Source of the DNA: Verrucomicrobia bacterium S94
Lineage (GTDB): Bacteria; Verrucomicrobiota; Kiritimatiellia; Kiritimatiellales; Pontiellaceae
NCBI GenBank assembly: GCA_004299845.1
Contig: CP036201.1
Coordinates: forward strand, 3,658,001 to 3,722,000
Length of the DNA stretch: 64,000 nt
Reading direction: 5' to 3'
A model generated the notes under the pieces. It did no database searches. It was given only the letters and a program-made list of their open reading frames with translations, and had not been told where the DNA came from. Numbering within the stretch: position 1 is the stretch's first letter; each line of letters begins with the position of its first letter. Below, one piece after another: positions 8,714 to 16,437 of this stretch. A program made the position numbers and the translations under genes.

Positions 8714-9043
8714 AAAGGATTCATACTACTCGCTAAAACATACGGGTATATTTTACCACCCAGCTCCGCTGGAGGACACGGAGAGCACAGCGTCCTTCCT
8801 CTGTGTTCCTCTGAGTCCTCCGTGGTGAAACTTCGGAGATTCCGGACTACGAGGTTTATACCGAGAAGTAATCCAACAGGGTATCATACCATTTACTAAA
8901 ACATTCCGGTCTTAACGACAGCGTTATTCCGCGCAGCGACGCAGAGCGCGCGGAGCCGTTTGTGACTGAATTTCTCTGCGTCCTCAGCGCCTCTGCGAGA
9001 GATCAAATTTATACCGGATCGTTTTAACGTTTGGTATCAGGCT
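8714..9043. repeat. two tandem MITE-like elements
   Basis: Two units of about 165 bp lie head to tail. Each opens with a similar end ('atactactcgctaaaacata' at 8720, 'ataccatttactaaaacatt' at 8885) and closes near 'tttatacc(g)' (8857 and 9010). The second unit's closing end 'ccggatcgttttaacgtttggtatc' is an imperfect reverse complement of its opening. Each unit carries an internal imperfect palindrome made of 'ggaggacacggag...ctctgagtcctcc' or 'gcgacgcagag...ctctgcgtcctc'. No coding potential is seen. The last few bases overlap the end of the ArsR gene. Confidence 0.5.
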
Positions 9044-9375
9044 TCTTCGAAGTCCTGTGTGGTGCAGTTGTTGCAGATGCAGTTGAGGATGGAGAGGGCG
9101 CGGGGATCGCAGATGGAATACCACATTTCTTTTCCGTGGCGGGAGGAGCAGAGCAGGCCGGCGCGGCGCATCTGGTTCAGGTGCTGCGAGACCACGGCCT
9201 GGGCAAATCCGGTTTCTGCAACAAGGGCATGAACGGGAACTTCCTGTTCGCGCTCCAGAATTTCAATAATCCGCAAGCGCTGCGGATGCGCCAGCATTTT
9301 CAACGTTTCCGCCGCCCGCTGGAGCGTCTCGACTTTCAGTTTTCCCTGCCGAATGCACGGGGTTGTTTTGCTCAT
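9037..9375 (-). CDS. ArsR/SmtB-family transcriptional regulator
   Basis: A winged-helix repressor of 112 residues: 'LKMLAHPQRLRIIEILE' (helix 2-3), recognition helix 'AQAVVSQHLNQMRRAGLL' and wing 'SRHGKEMWYSI'. The alpha-3 metal motif CxC of ArsR is absent. Cysteines lie at residue 7 ('TTPCIRQ') and as a C-terminal cluster 'LNCICNNCTT', which suggests thiol or sulfur sensing rather than arsenic. It is the last gene of a minus-strand run of peroxide and thiol enzymes, its likely targets. A perfect inverted repeat precedes it. Confidence 0.88.
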   Translation of the reverse strand: MSKTTPCIRQGKLKVETLQRAAETLKMLAHPQRLRIIEILEREQEVPVHALVAETGFAQAVVSQHLNQMRRAGLLCSSRHGKEMWYSICDPRALSILNCICNNCTTQDFEEA

Positions 9376-9406
9376 TTTTCAGTTCCCGGTTTTACATTGA
9401 AATTCG

Positions 9407-9429
9407 GGCGGTGCACCGTATGCACCGCC
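9407..9429. promoter_or_regulatory. perfect inverted repeat upstream of arsR-type gene
   Basis: GGCGGTGCA at 9407-9415 and TGCACCGCC at 9421-9429 are exact reverse complements around a 5-base spacer. The repeat lies 31 bases upstream of the ArsR-family start and downstream of the OsmC gene. No T-run follows on either strand, so an operator or RNA hairpin is likelier than a terminator. Confidence 0.55.
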
Positions 9430-9465
9430 ATCTGTTTAAGCATATATCGATTTCTACAGAATCGT

Positions 9466-9497
9466 CCTGCCGGAATCGAGCGTTTCCGTCCGGCAGG
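9466..9497 (-). terminator. stem-loop after osmC-like gene
   Basis: CCTGCCGGA (9466-9474) pairs perfectly with TCCGGCAGG (9489-9497). The loop is 14 bases and there is no U-tract. It could attenuate or process the transcript between the OsmC gene and the regulator. Confidence 0.4.
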
Positions 9498-9517
9498 TGT
9501 TTCCGGCAACTGCGGAA

Positions 9518-9934
9518 CTACTGGATTTCGAGGGTCAGTTCGACGGGACAGCTCAGGGTATTGGAGAGCGGGCAGGTTTTCTCCGCCTGCTGCAGGGCTT
9601 TCCGGGCGGCATCGGCCTGGGCAGCATCCTCGAGCTCCAGAGTGACGTTTACAGAAATCCGGCTGAAAACCAGGCCGGCGGAGCCTTTCTTCATGGTGCC
9701 GGCGGCCTGGCTGCGGTAGGAGCGGAAGCCGATTTTTCCACGGTTCAGAAAATAGAGTGCAGAGGCCATAATGCAGGATTCAACGGCCGCGGTCATCAGA
9801 TCCTCCGGCGTCCAGAATCCTTCCGGGCCGCCGAATTCCGGCGGCGTGGCCACGTCGATGGCAGGCTTTCCTTCGCAACAGGCGGTTCCCTGTTTGTCGG
9901 TTTTCCATTCAACGGATGTTTGATAGGTCCACAT
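9518..9934 (-). CDS. OsmC-family peroxiredoxin-like protein
   Basis: A 138-residue OsmC/Ohr-fold thiol protein. Members reduce organic hydroperoxides or handle sulfur species. The two reactive cysteines are in 'MTAAVESCIMASALYFL' (about residue 54) and 'EKTCPLSNTLS' (about residue 120), the normal family positions. The central 'WTPEDLMTAA' matches 'tPEelllaAla'. It lies 14 bases after the thioredoxin gene in the same direction, so they are probably one transcript; thioredoxin may recycle it. Confidence 0.88.
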   Translation of the reverse strand: MWTYQTSVEWKTDKQGTACCEGKPAIDVATPPEFGGPEGFWTPEDLMTAAVESCIMASALYFLNRGKIGFRSYRSQAAGTMKKGSAGLVFSRISVNVTLELEDAAQADAARKALQQAEKTCPLSNTLSCPVELTLEIQ

Positions 9935-9948
9935 GGAATGCTCCTGTG

Positions 9949-10263
9949 TTAGTGTGCCGATTCAATGGCCTGAATCAGCTGTTCTTTCTGCTGAACGCCG
10001 ACCATCTGCTGGAGCACCTGCCCATCCTTGAAGAGAATCAGAGTGGGGATGCTGCGTACGCCGTATTCCGCCGCCGTGGTCGTGTTTTCATCCACATTGA
10101 GTTTGGCCACCGTTGCACGGTCGCCGACGGCTTCGGCTACTTCTTCGAGAATCGGAAGCTGGAATTTGCACGGCCCGCACCACGGGGCCCAGAAATCGAC
10201 CAGCGTTACGCCGGATGCAATGGTTTCTTTGAAGGTTTCATCCGTCACTATGATTGCTTTCAT
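9949..10263 (-). CDS. thioredoxin
   Basis: A 104-residue thioredoxin with the active site WCGPC in 'VDFWAPWCGPCKFQLPILEEVA' (about residues 28-32), the cis-proline strand 'VRSIPTLILFKDG' and 'KLNVDENTTTAAEYG'. The length is standard, with no signal peptide, so it is cytosolic. It sits between the DUF302 and OsmC genes with short gaps (18 and 14 bases). It would supply electrons to the peroxiredoxin and OsmC proteins of the cluster. Confidence 0.95.
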   Translation of the reverse strand: MKAIIVTDETFKETIASGVTLVDFWAPWCGPCKFQLPILEEVAEAVGDRATVAKLNVDENTTTAAEYGVRSIPTLILFKDGQVLQQMVGVQQKEQLIQAIESAH

Positions 10264-10281
10264 GGTATTTCCTTTCTTTGT

Positions 10282-10761
10282 TTAGAGGGTGAGAAATCGG
10301 GTGAACTGTTTTTCATCGTCAGCGACGGGCCCGCCCATCACATCGGCGACCACGCCGCCGAACAGGCGTCCCATCAGGCCGGTGTTCATGGTGGAGACAT
10401 AGGTTCTGCCGTCGCTCTTCTGATAAACCGCCATACTGCAGGGCATCATGACGGAAACATACATCGCGTCGTCCGTATTGAGAATCCGGTCGGCATAATC
10501 GGCCTGACAGATTTTAAGCAGCGTGAGTTTCGGGATGTTTTTCCCGTGCCGGGCAATGCTTTTCTGCATATCCACTTTGCGGGAAAGAATCCATCCGCCA
10601 TTGGTAACGGCCTGTTCGAGCTGCTGAATGGTTTCTGTGTAGCCCAGCGGGCTCACTTTTTCATGCAGCATCATTTTCGGCATCACCGCAGCCATGGTGA
10701 TGCCGGTCAGTAAAATACCGCCGGCGATTCCGACCGCGAGTGTGATAACTGTTTTTTTCAT
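10282..10761 (-). CDS. DUF302-domain protein with N-terminal membrane anchor
   Basis: 159 residues. An N-terminal hydrophobic segment (residues 4-27, 'TVITLAVGIAGGILLTGITMAAV') anchors the protein or is cleaved. The rest is a DUF302 domain, with 'SPLGYTETIQQLEQAVTNGGWILSRKVDMQKSI', 'KICQADYADRIL' and 'MMPCSMAVYQKSDGRTYVSTMN'. The biochemical function of DUF302 is unknown; members often accompany sulfur and redox genes, as here between a peroxiredoxin and a thioredoxin gene. Confidence 0.85.
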   Translation of the reverse strand: MKKTVITLAVGIAGGILLTGITMAAVMPKMMLHEKVSPLGYTETIQQLEQAVTNGGWILSRKVDMQKSIARHGKNIPKLTLLKICQADYADRILNTDDAMYVSVMMPCSMAVYQKSDGRTYVSTMNTGLMGRLFGGVVADVMGGPVADDEKQFTRFLTL

Positions 10762-10839
10762 TTTTCGGTCCTTATACCTGTTTGCATATTCGGAACGCCG
10801 CCCGGGCGGGGGAAGGCCCGGGCGGCACCGCGGTATGAT

Positions 10840-11535
10840 TTATGCGAGAATATCCTCAATGGTGACATAGCTGCCGACGTTGCCGGTCATGTTCTCTATA
10901 TCGGTATTTACCGGGAGCGTCTTTTTGCCTTTGCGCCAGTTGGCCGGGCAGACTTCGCCGGTGGCATAGGCATGCTGCCATGCTTCGATCTGACGGATCA
11001 GTTCGTTGACGTTGCGGCCGACGCTGTCGGCTACCGTTTCTTCGGCAACCACCACGCCTTCGGGATCGATGATGAAGCGGCCGCGCAGGGCCACGCCTTC
11101 CTGTTCAATCCAGACCCCGAATTTGCGCGCCACATTGCCGGTGTTGTCGGCACCCATCGTCAGTTTCAGATCCTTGAGCAGCGGTTCGGTTTCCGCAAAA
11201 CGCTTGTGGCTGAATTTGGTGTCGCCGGAAATCGGCAGTACGTTCACGCCGAGCTCATTCAGTTTATCCTGGCTCGCATTCATCGCGGCAATTTCGGTGG
11301 GGCAGACAAAGGTGAAGTCTGCGGGGTAGAAACAGACGACGGACCATTTGCCCTTGAGGTCTTCGCTCGATACCGTTGTGTAGCTTCCTTTCGCGGCATC
11401 GTAGGCTTCGAGTTCAAATTCCGGCATCCGCCGCATGACTAATGTTGTGCTCATTTTCTGTTCTCCTGTCGTCGGTTGATTTTCAGTTACAGCGGGTTCT
11501 TCGTCTTCAATGATCTTTCGTTTATCGCAGGGCAT
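10840..11535 (-). CDS. typical 2-Cys peroxiredoxin (AhpC/Prx1 type)
   Basis: Reduces hydrogen peroxide and organic hydroperoxides. The peroxidatic cysteine is in 'YPADFTFVCPTEI' and the resolving cysteine in 'ATGEVCPANWRKGKKTL'. Two starts are possible. ATG 11535 has AAGGAG upstream and adds a 27-residue polar leader. ATG 11454 (MSTTLVMRRMPEFEL), the usual family start, also has its own AGGAG. Both may be used. It is the first gene of the run toward arsR, with a perfect AT-rich palindrome about 90 bases upstream. Confidence 0.93.
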   Translation of the reverse strand: MPCDKRKIIEDEEPAVTENQPTTGEQKMSTTLVMRRMPEFELEAYDAAKGSYTTVSSEDLKGKWSVVCFYPADFTFVCPTEIAAMNASQDKLNELGVNVLPISGDTKFSHKRFAETEPLLKDLKLTMGADNTGNVARKFGVWIEQEGVALRGRFIIDPEGVVVAEETVADSVGRNVNELIRQIEAWQHAYATGEVCPANWRKGKKTLPVNTDIENMTGNVGSYVTIEDILA

Positions 11536-11625
11536 TGTTGGCTCCTTTACACGCTTATTCCGGCATCGCGGTTCGTACAGTTCTCATGACATCCCCGGGA
11601 TTTTCGGGAAGGTTGCGGATTAACA

Positions 11626-11643
11626 TATATTAAAATTAATATA
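11626..11643. promoter_or_regulatory. AT-rich palindrome upstream of peroxiredoxin
   Basis: TATATTAA-AA-TTAATATA is a perfect 8-bp inverted repeat with a 2-base centre. ArsR/SmtB proteins bind AT-rich imperfect palindromes of this kind. Another AT palindrome precedes the FmdE-like gene (12524-12538), which fits a shared regulator, most simply the clustered ArsR-family protein. Confidence 0.45.
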
Positions 11644-11773
11644 CGTCAATATAAAAATATGAAAAGGCGCTTTTTCTAACCGGCGGCTTCAATGTGGGGT
11701 GATTATTTTCTCGATATCCGGCGCATAGTCGGCGGCATCAAGGTGTTGTACGGGGTTCGGTTGGGGATGGCTG

Positions 11774-12373
11774 CTATAAGCAGGCCCGGCAGATTCGCTG
11801 CCCGTCGACCGGTTCCATTTTGGAGGGCATGACCGGTTCGCCGCAGACGGGGCACAGCTCGGAGGGCTCGATGCGCGCCCGGGGCGGAAGTTTCATACGG
11901 ACTGCCGTAATGCTGAACAGTTCTTCCGGCGGCGTTTTCAGAATACGGCGGGTCTGTTCCAGATGGAGCTCGCGGTAGCGGGCTGATTCGGCAGCATCGG
12001 CTTCGCCGGAGCTCGCTTTCTGCATGAGTTTTTTATGCTCGTCGCTCGGCTGGAACGCATCGGGTTTCAGCGCCACGCGAACGCCTTTGCCGGTCTCTCT
12101 GGAAAACAGGGTCAGCACCATTTTTCCGTGGTCTTTAAAAATAAAATTCCCTTTACCGAAAGTGCAGCCGGTCAGCACCTGGACGGCATCGGCGGAGCAG
12201 GCATCGGTTTCAACCACGGCTGCGAGCTCTTCATCGGCCGCACGGTTTTGTTTCAATTGATCCAAAGCCGCACGGGCGGACTGAAAACCGATGGCCAGGC
12301 CGGGGCAGACATGCCCGTGGAAGGAGGCACATTTTTTAAAGTCATCACTGTTCATTATGTCTTCGGCTGCCAT
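11774..12373 (-). CDS. FmdE-family protein with C-terminal zinc ribbon
   Basis: A 199-residue homologue of formylmethanofuran dehydrogenase subunit E. The FmdE domain is marked by 'FKKCASFHGHVCPGLAIGFQSAR', 'VETDACSADAVQVLTGCTFGKGNFIFKDHGKMVLTLF' and 'GVRVALKP'. A treble-clef or zinc ribbon ends the protein: 'ELCPVCGEPVMPSK...GQRICRACL'. FmdE proteins occur outside methanogens with molybdenum or tungsten, or redox genes; the substrate here is unknown. Starts at 12373 or 12355 (MNSDDF) are both possible. It heads the minus-strand redox cluster but is separated by 238 bases. Confidence 0.88.
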   Translation of the reverse strand: MAAEDIMNSDDFKKCASFHGHVCPGLAIGFQSARAALDQLKQNRAADEELAAVVETDACSADAVQVLTGCTFGKGNFIFKDHGKMVLTLFSRETGKGVRVALKPDAFQPSDEHKKLMQKASSGEADAAESARYRELHLEQTRRILKTPPEELFSITAVRMKLPPRARIEPSELCPVCGEPVMPSKMEPVDGQRICRACL

Positions 12374-12523
12374 GATTAACCCCTTATTGTTTAGCGCTTC
12401 CGGTTAAGCCGCGGATGCTTTGTGCGGTTGGCCTTTGCAAATAAACGGAAAGCCGTTTTGATGATACGACAGCACGTTCCGTATTCACGGCCGTCTCCAT
12501 GCTTATTAAAATGCATATTAAGT

Positions 12524-12538
12524 ATGTATATTATACAT
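12524..12538. promoter_or_regulatory. AT-rich palindrome upstream of fmdE-like gene
   Basis: ATGTATA-T-TATACAT is a perfect 7-bp inverted repeat, preceded by the half-similar 'atgcatattaagt'. It lies 151 bases upstream of the FmdE-like start. It is a candidate operator for the same regulator as the site at 11626. Confidence 0.4.
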
Positions 12539-12595
12539 TATTCTGCCGAAATCAATCCATTCCCGGGCCGGTGCGACGGCTGTGCCCGGTGCGGA

Positions 12596-12643
12596 TTTCG
12601 GCGGCACGCCAAAATCGTCAAAAACCCGGGAGTGCCGCCGAAA
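12596..12643. other. 12-bp perfect stem-loop between fmdE-like gene and CRISPR leader
   Basis: TTTCGGCGGCAC (12596-12607) and GTGCCGCCGAAA (12632-12643) are exact reverse complements around a 24-base loop. No U-tract follows. It may insulate the CRISPR leader from the divergent gene, or be a small insertion element. Confidence 0.5.
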
Positions 12644-12788
12644 ATCGTAACATGCTGTATTTTAATTGGTAGTGAAAATTTTTACAGGTTGATCAGCCCG
12701 GATTCCGGGTGAAAAAAGAGGGGAAAAATGGACTGCCGCCAAAACGGGCTTGCAACTCTCTGGGAATCAATGACATAAAGGGGGTGCT
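12644..12788 (+). promoter_or_regulatory. probable CRISPR leader
   Basis: 145 bases directly before the first repeat, AT-rich at the start ('tgtattttaattggtagtgaaaa') and with no coding frame. This side is taken as the leader for two reasons: the last repeat on the opposite side is degenerate, and the repeat 3' end (GATTGAGAC) has the orientation of usual 3' handles. Transcription would then run on the plus strand. Confidence 0.5.
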
Positions 12789-14673
12789 GTCCGAAACGGG
12801 CAGAAAGCCGAAAGGCGATTGAGACTGGCCTTGGCGTGCCTGCAATAATAACACGCCAGTTTAGGATGTCCGAAACGGGCAGAAAGCCGAAAGGCGATTG
12901 AGACTTGGCCCTCTCCACACTGCATTGCCCGCCAGTCGCATCTGGTCCGAAACGGGCAGAAAGCCGAAAGGCGATTGAGACAATCCCCGAATGATGTACA
13001 GCGTCATTTCTACTCCCACCTTTGTCCGAAACGGGCAGAAAGCCGAAAGGCGATTGAGACCCTATGTCGCTTGGGCTATAAATGTATTTGCCGTTGCGCA
13101 TGTCCGAAACGGGCAGAAAGCCGAAAGGCGATTGAGACACCGCCTCTACGGAGGCGACGTCCGTCCAAGTGATATTCTGTCCGAAACGGGCAGAAAGCCG
13201 AAAGGCGATTGAGACTGGACTCTCACCAGCACGACCCCATTGATTTCAACGAAATGTCCGAAACGGGCAGAAAGCCGAAAGGCGATTGAGACGAAACGGG
13301 CGGGTGGCTGGCCCGTTTCGGGATGGATTTTGTCCGAAACGGGCAGAAAGCCGAAAGGCGATTGAGACTGAAAGAACACCACACCCTTATGATCCTCATA
13401 ACACTTGGTCCGAAACGGGCAGAAAGCCGAAAGGCGATTGAGACCATGCGCAGTCTGGTGCATTACCGCAAATGAAAGGGAGTCGTCCGAAACGGGCAGA
13501 AAGCCGAAAGGCGATTGAGACTCCCAGTCGCGCCCGAACACCTGCGATGCGGGGATAAACGCGTCCGAAACGGGCAGAAAGCCGAAAGGCGATTGAGACT
13601 ATATTTTAAGCGGATCTTCGCCGGAGCAGATACCCTCGGCGGTCCGAAACGGGCAGAAAGCCGAAAGGCGATTGAGACGACATCTTTTGGCGTGTGTCTC
13701 AAAAGCATAATCAATCTGTCCGAAACGGGCAGAAAGCCGAAAGGCGATTGAGACTGCTCCGCCCATGCTGTTTGTTTCTCCGTGCCGGTAAGTTCGTCCG
13801 AAACGGGCAGAAAGCCGAAAGGCGATTGAGACTTTTCTGTGTACGCGCCAGTGTTAACGAGTTCGATGATATCGTCCGAAACGGGCAGAAAGCCGAAAGG
13901 CGATTGAGACGCGCATTGAGCTGTGCCGCTTTATCTTGCGCCGCGTTAACGTCCGAAACGGGCAGAAAGCCGAAAGGCGATTGAGACTGGCTGATTCGAC
14001 ACGGGCTTGTTGCCCGTATCCGTTGTCCGAAACGGGCAGAAAGCCGAAAGGCGATTGAGACACATGCAAGTCTAGTTTTTGGTTAATTTCATGGCCCGAT
14101 TTGGTCCGAAACGGGCAGAAAGCCGAAAGGCGATTGAGACACCTTGAAATCTTCTCCGAATTTTTCTTTGTGCACCTCGGAAGTCCGAAACGGGCAGAAA
14201 GCCGAAAGGCGATTGAGACAAAATGCGCCCAGAGCATCATGCCAACCGGACGCTTCAAGTCCGAAACGGGCAGAAAGCCGAAAGGCGATTGAGACTTTTC
14301 GGTGCCGACCCCAAGTTTTCATTGTAGATCGATTCAGTCCGAAACGGGCAGAAAGCCGAAAGGCGATTGAGACCGCATAGACTGATTCGCTTTTTCGTAG
14401 AACGCCATCACTAGTCCGAAACGGGCAGAAAGCCGAAAGGCGATTGAGACTTAACATCGCCGAGTGTGATTTCGATTTCGTTGAATGCGTCCGAAACGGG
14501 CAGAAAGCCGAAAGGCGATTGAGACTCGCGATCATAGACTGTTCTCGTTGGCACATCTTTAAATGTTGTCCGAAACGGGCAGAAAGCCGAAAGGCGATTG
14601 AGACCCCCGCTTCGATTGCTGGAACCAGTACTTCAGCAATCGTCCGAAACGGGCAGAAAGCCGAAAGGGATTG
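12789..14673 (+). CRISPR. CRISPR array, 25 repeats and 24 spacers, no cas genes nearby
   Basis: The 37-base repeat begins GTCCGAAACGGGCAG and ends AAAGGCGATTGAGAC, with an internal GCC-GAAA-GGC mini-hairpin. The first copy is 12789-12825 and the last complete copy 14568-14604. The 24 full copies appear identical. The 25th (from 14642) loses two bases and its 3' end. Spacers are 37-42 bases. Long repeats with long spacers and an ATTGAGAC handle suggest a type III or I-D/I-B-like system (inference). No cas1, cas2, cas6 or effector gene exists in the 64 kb, so processing enzymes must be elsewhere. ORFs across the array are artefacts. Confidence 0.98.
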
Positions 14674-15159
14674 CCAACCCCTTCGGGGATTGGCTCGCCC
14701 TCCCGAGGGTCGGGACGTGAGACCGTTTTGCGGATAGAATACGTTTGAGTGAAGGGCTGTCCGAATAGGGCAGAAAGCTGACCGAGCGCAAAGCGCGAAG
14801 GGGGCCGGCTCGGCGCAGCCGTGACGGCAGTGAAGCGCAGCGTAACGGCAACGGGGTTGACGGGTTCTTGGAACCCTCCCTTCGGGCAACGCGCCTTTAG
14901 CGGTTGTCTCGCCCTCCCGAGGGTCGGGACGTGAGACCGTTTTGCGGATAGAATACGTTTGGGTGAAGGATGAAGAGGAAGGGTAAAGGGTGAAGGAGCA
15001 GATAGCCGGATTGACAGGTTTTATTGAGGAGCGTGGGTTTTGCTGGTGTACAGAATCTTTCGCTTTTTCGGGGGGTACCTTCCTGAAATTACAGAAAGGG
15101 CAGTACACTGACTGTAACAAACATTACACGGGCATTCTGCAGTACATAACTTCATTTGT
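14674..15159. repeat. decayed CRISPR flank with 62-bp direct duplication
   Basis: No gene. A GCCAACCCC-TTCG-GGGATTGGC hairpin follows the last repeat. A block beginning 'ctcgccctcccgagggtcgg' occurs at 14694-14756 and again at 14908-14969 with one mismatch. Between them is a decayed CRISPR repeat (from 14759: GTCCGAATAGGGCAGAAAG) and a GC-rich palindromic stretch (CCGAGC...GCTCGG). This looks like a trailer end that has been duplicated and eroded. Confidence 0.65.
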
Positions 15160-15788
15160 TCAGTGGGGGTTTTCCGCATAGGCCGGTGCCGGTTTGGATT
15201 TCTGTTTTCTGATTCCTGCAAACAGAAAAGTTAAACCTATTCCCATTAGAATTGCTCCTTGAAAAAGACCGGCCAGTACACTCCGGAAAAGGTTTGGGGA
15301 GACCGGTCGATGGTTAGGTTGAGCCATTTTAGCCACCGCTGCTCCATCATTTCGATCTGCAAAGTGTTTACAGATTGAATTGGCAATATCAGCCGCTTCT
15401 GCGGGATTATCTCTTTTCACTGAAAATTGAATTAAACCCACTGTATTTTCATCAGCTTTGATCTGAATGCTATTCTGCAGGATTTTATGGACGATCTGTA
15501 AGGGTAGTTTTTCTCCTTCTCGCCCCAGGATTCCTGAAGCTTTAATTCGGCGATCACGGGACGAAATATTTCTGAATCGTCGGCTGGCCCTGCGGTTTGT
15601 TCGGTTAAAGCGAGGAGAGCATCTGCAGTATATTTTTCACTATGATTTTCGGGAAATGAAATTTGAGCAACCGCCGTGCTTTCATAGATGTTCGGCAACA
15701 GAAGTGTATACACAACACCGGCCAGAAAACTGAGGGGAGCTGAGACGATCAGGATGCTTCCGATGGTGATTAAAGATGCTTTTTTCAT
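15160..15788 (-). CDS. Wzz-like polysaccharide chain-length/co-polymerase protein, one-base frameshift
   Basis: Two overlapping frames make one protein of about 209 residues. The N-part (start 15788) has TM1 'LITIGSILIVSAPLSFLAGVVYTLLL' and the Wzz-typical 'YESTAVAQISFPE'. The frame breaks in 'GEKEK' at a run of five A (minus strand, near 15512-15516). One more A restores 'GEKEKKLPLQIVHKILQ...KADENTVGLIQFSVKRDNPAEAADIANSICKHF'. It continues to the Wzz C-terminal 'PVSPN' and TM2 'VLAGLFQGAILMGIGLTFLFAG'. Such proteins set the length of surface polysaccharide chains. No tyrosine-kinase domain or neighbouring glycan genes are seen. A sequencing indel is likely; a real pseudogene is possible. Confidence 0.75.
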
Positions 15789-16437
15789 GTATTATCCAAT
15801 GTTGGAGCATGGTTGACGGAGAGGTCATATATTCCGGTAAAAGCGGGAAAGTACAAATAGTTTCATGCATTTGAATAAACGGTCCTCCGGCTGATACGAT
15901 CCGACCGCGAGAGTAATTACATAGGAGGATCACATGGAAAGAAGTCAGCGCAGGATGGACAACGCCACGAAAAAAATCTTCGAAATCAACGATGCCGAAC
16001 GCGCGGTCACCGGCCGGAGCTGTTTTGGGTGTAGCGATCGCTTACCCGTAGGGAAGCGTTGAAGATAGACCGAGGAGATCAAAAATGAAGCCTGTCAATT
16101 GGCTTAACGTAGACTCATTCGCCTCGGCCGGCCGGTTCTGTTTATTTCCTGTTTTCTGCAGGGCAATCTTCCCGTCTGCTCAGCTTTAGTTTTTTCTTTT
16201 CCATAATGCTGGAAAGAGTGGATTCGTCTACAACGAACGGCACTACATCAGTGTGCTCAAAAGACGAGGCTCCGGATTAGTCAAAGTGATGTACGAGCAC
16301 CCTGATGCCATTAGGTTAAACGGATCGATAGAAAGTCAGGTTTTACGTTGACGGACAGTCTCAAATGACTGGTTATGTTTTTTTCTTCATCAAGTGGGTG
16401 TTAGGGTTGTTTGTGAATATGTCCCCAATTTACACGT
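15789..16437. other. intergenic region with gene debris
   Basis: Apart from the small ORF at 15934-16062, no gene is supported. A short plus-strand frame near 16221-16350 reads 'GFVYNERHYISVLKRRGSGLVKVMYEHPDAIRL', protein-like but without a start or a family I recognise, so probably debris. Palindrome AGCGATCGCT lies at about 16032-16042. Confidence 0.35.
15934..16062 (+). CDS. possible 42-residue small protein
   Basis: ATG at 15934 is preceded by a perfect AGGAGG (15923-15928) with 5-base spacing, the best ribosome site in this gap. It encodes 42 residues beginning MERSQRRMDNATKKIFEIND, charged and probably helical, then a CFGC pair and a basic end. I recognise no family. It may be the remaining N-terminus of a larger lost gene. 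Confidence 0.35.
   Translation: MERSQRRMDNATKKIFEINDAERAVTGRSCFGCSDRLPVGKR

Noticed and set aside
12682-15120. Several 60-340 codon open frames on both strands through the CRISPR array
   Set aside because: They translate the repeat over and over (for example RNGQKAERRLR); a property of the array, not proteins.
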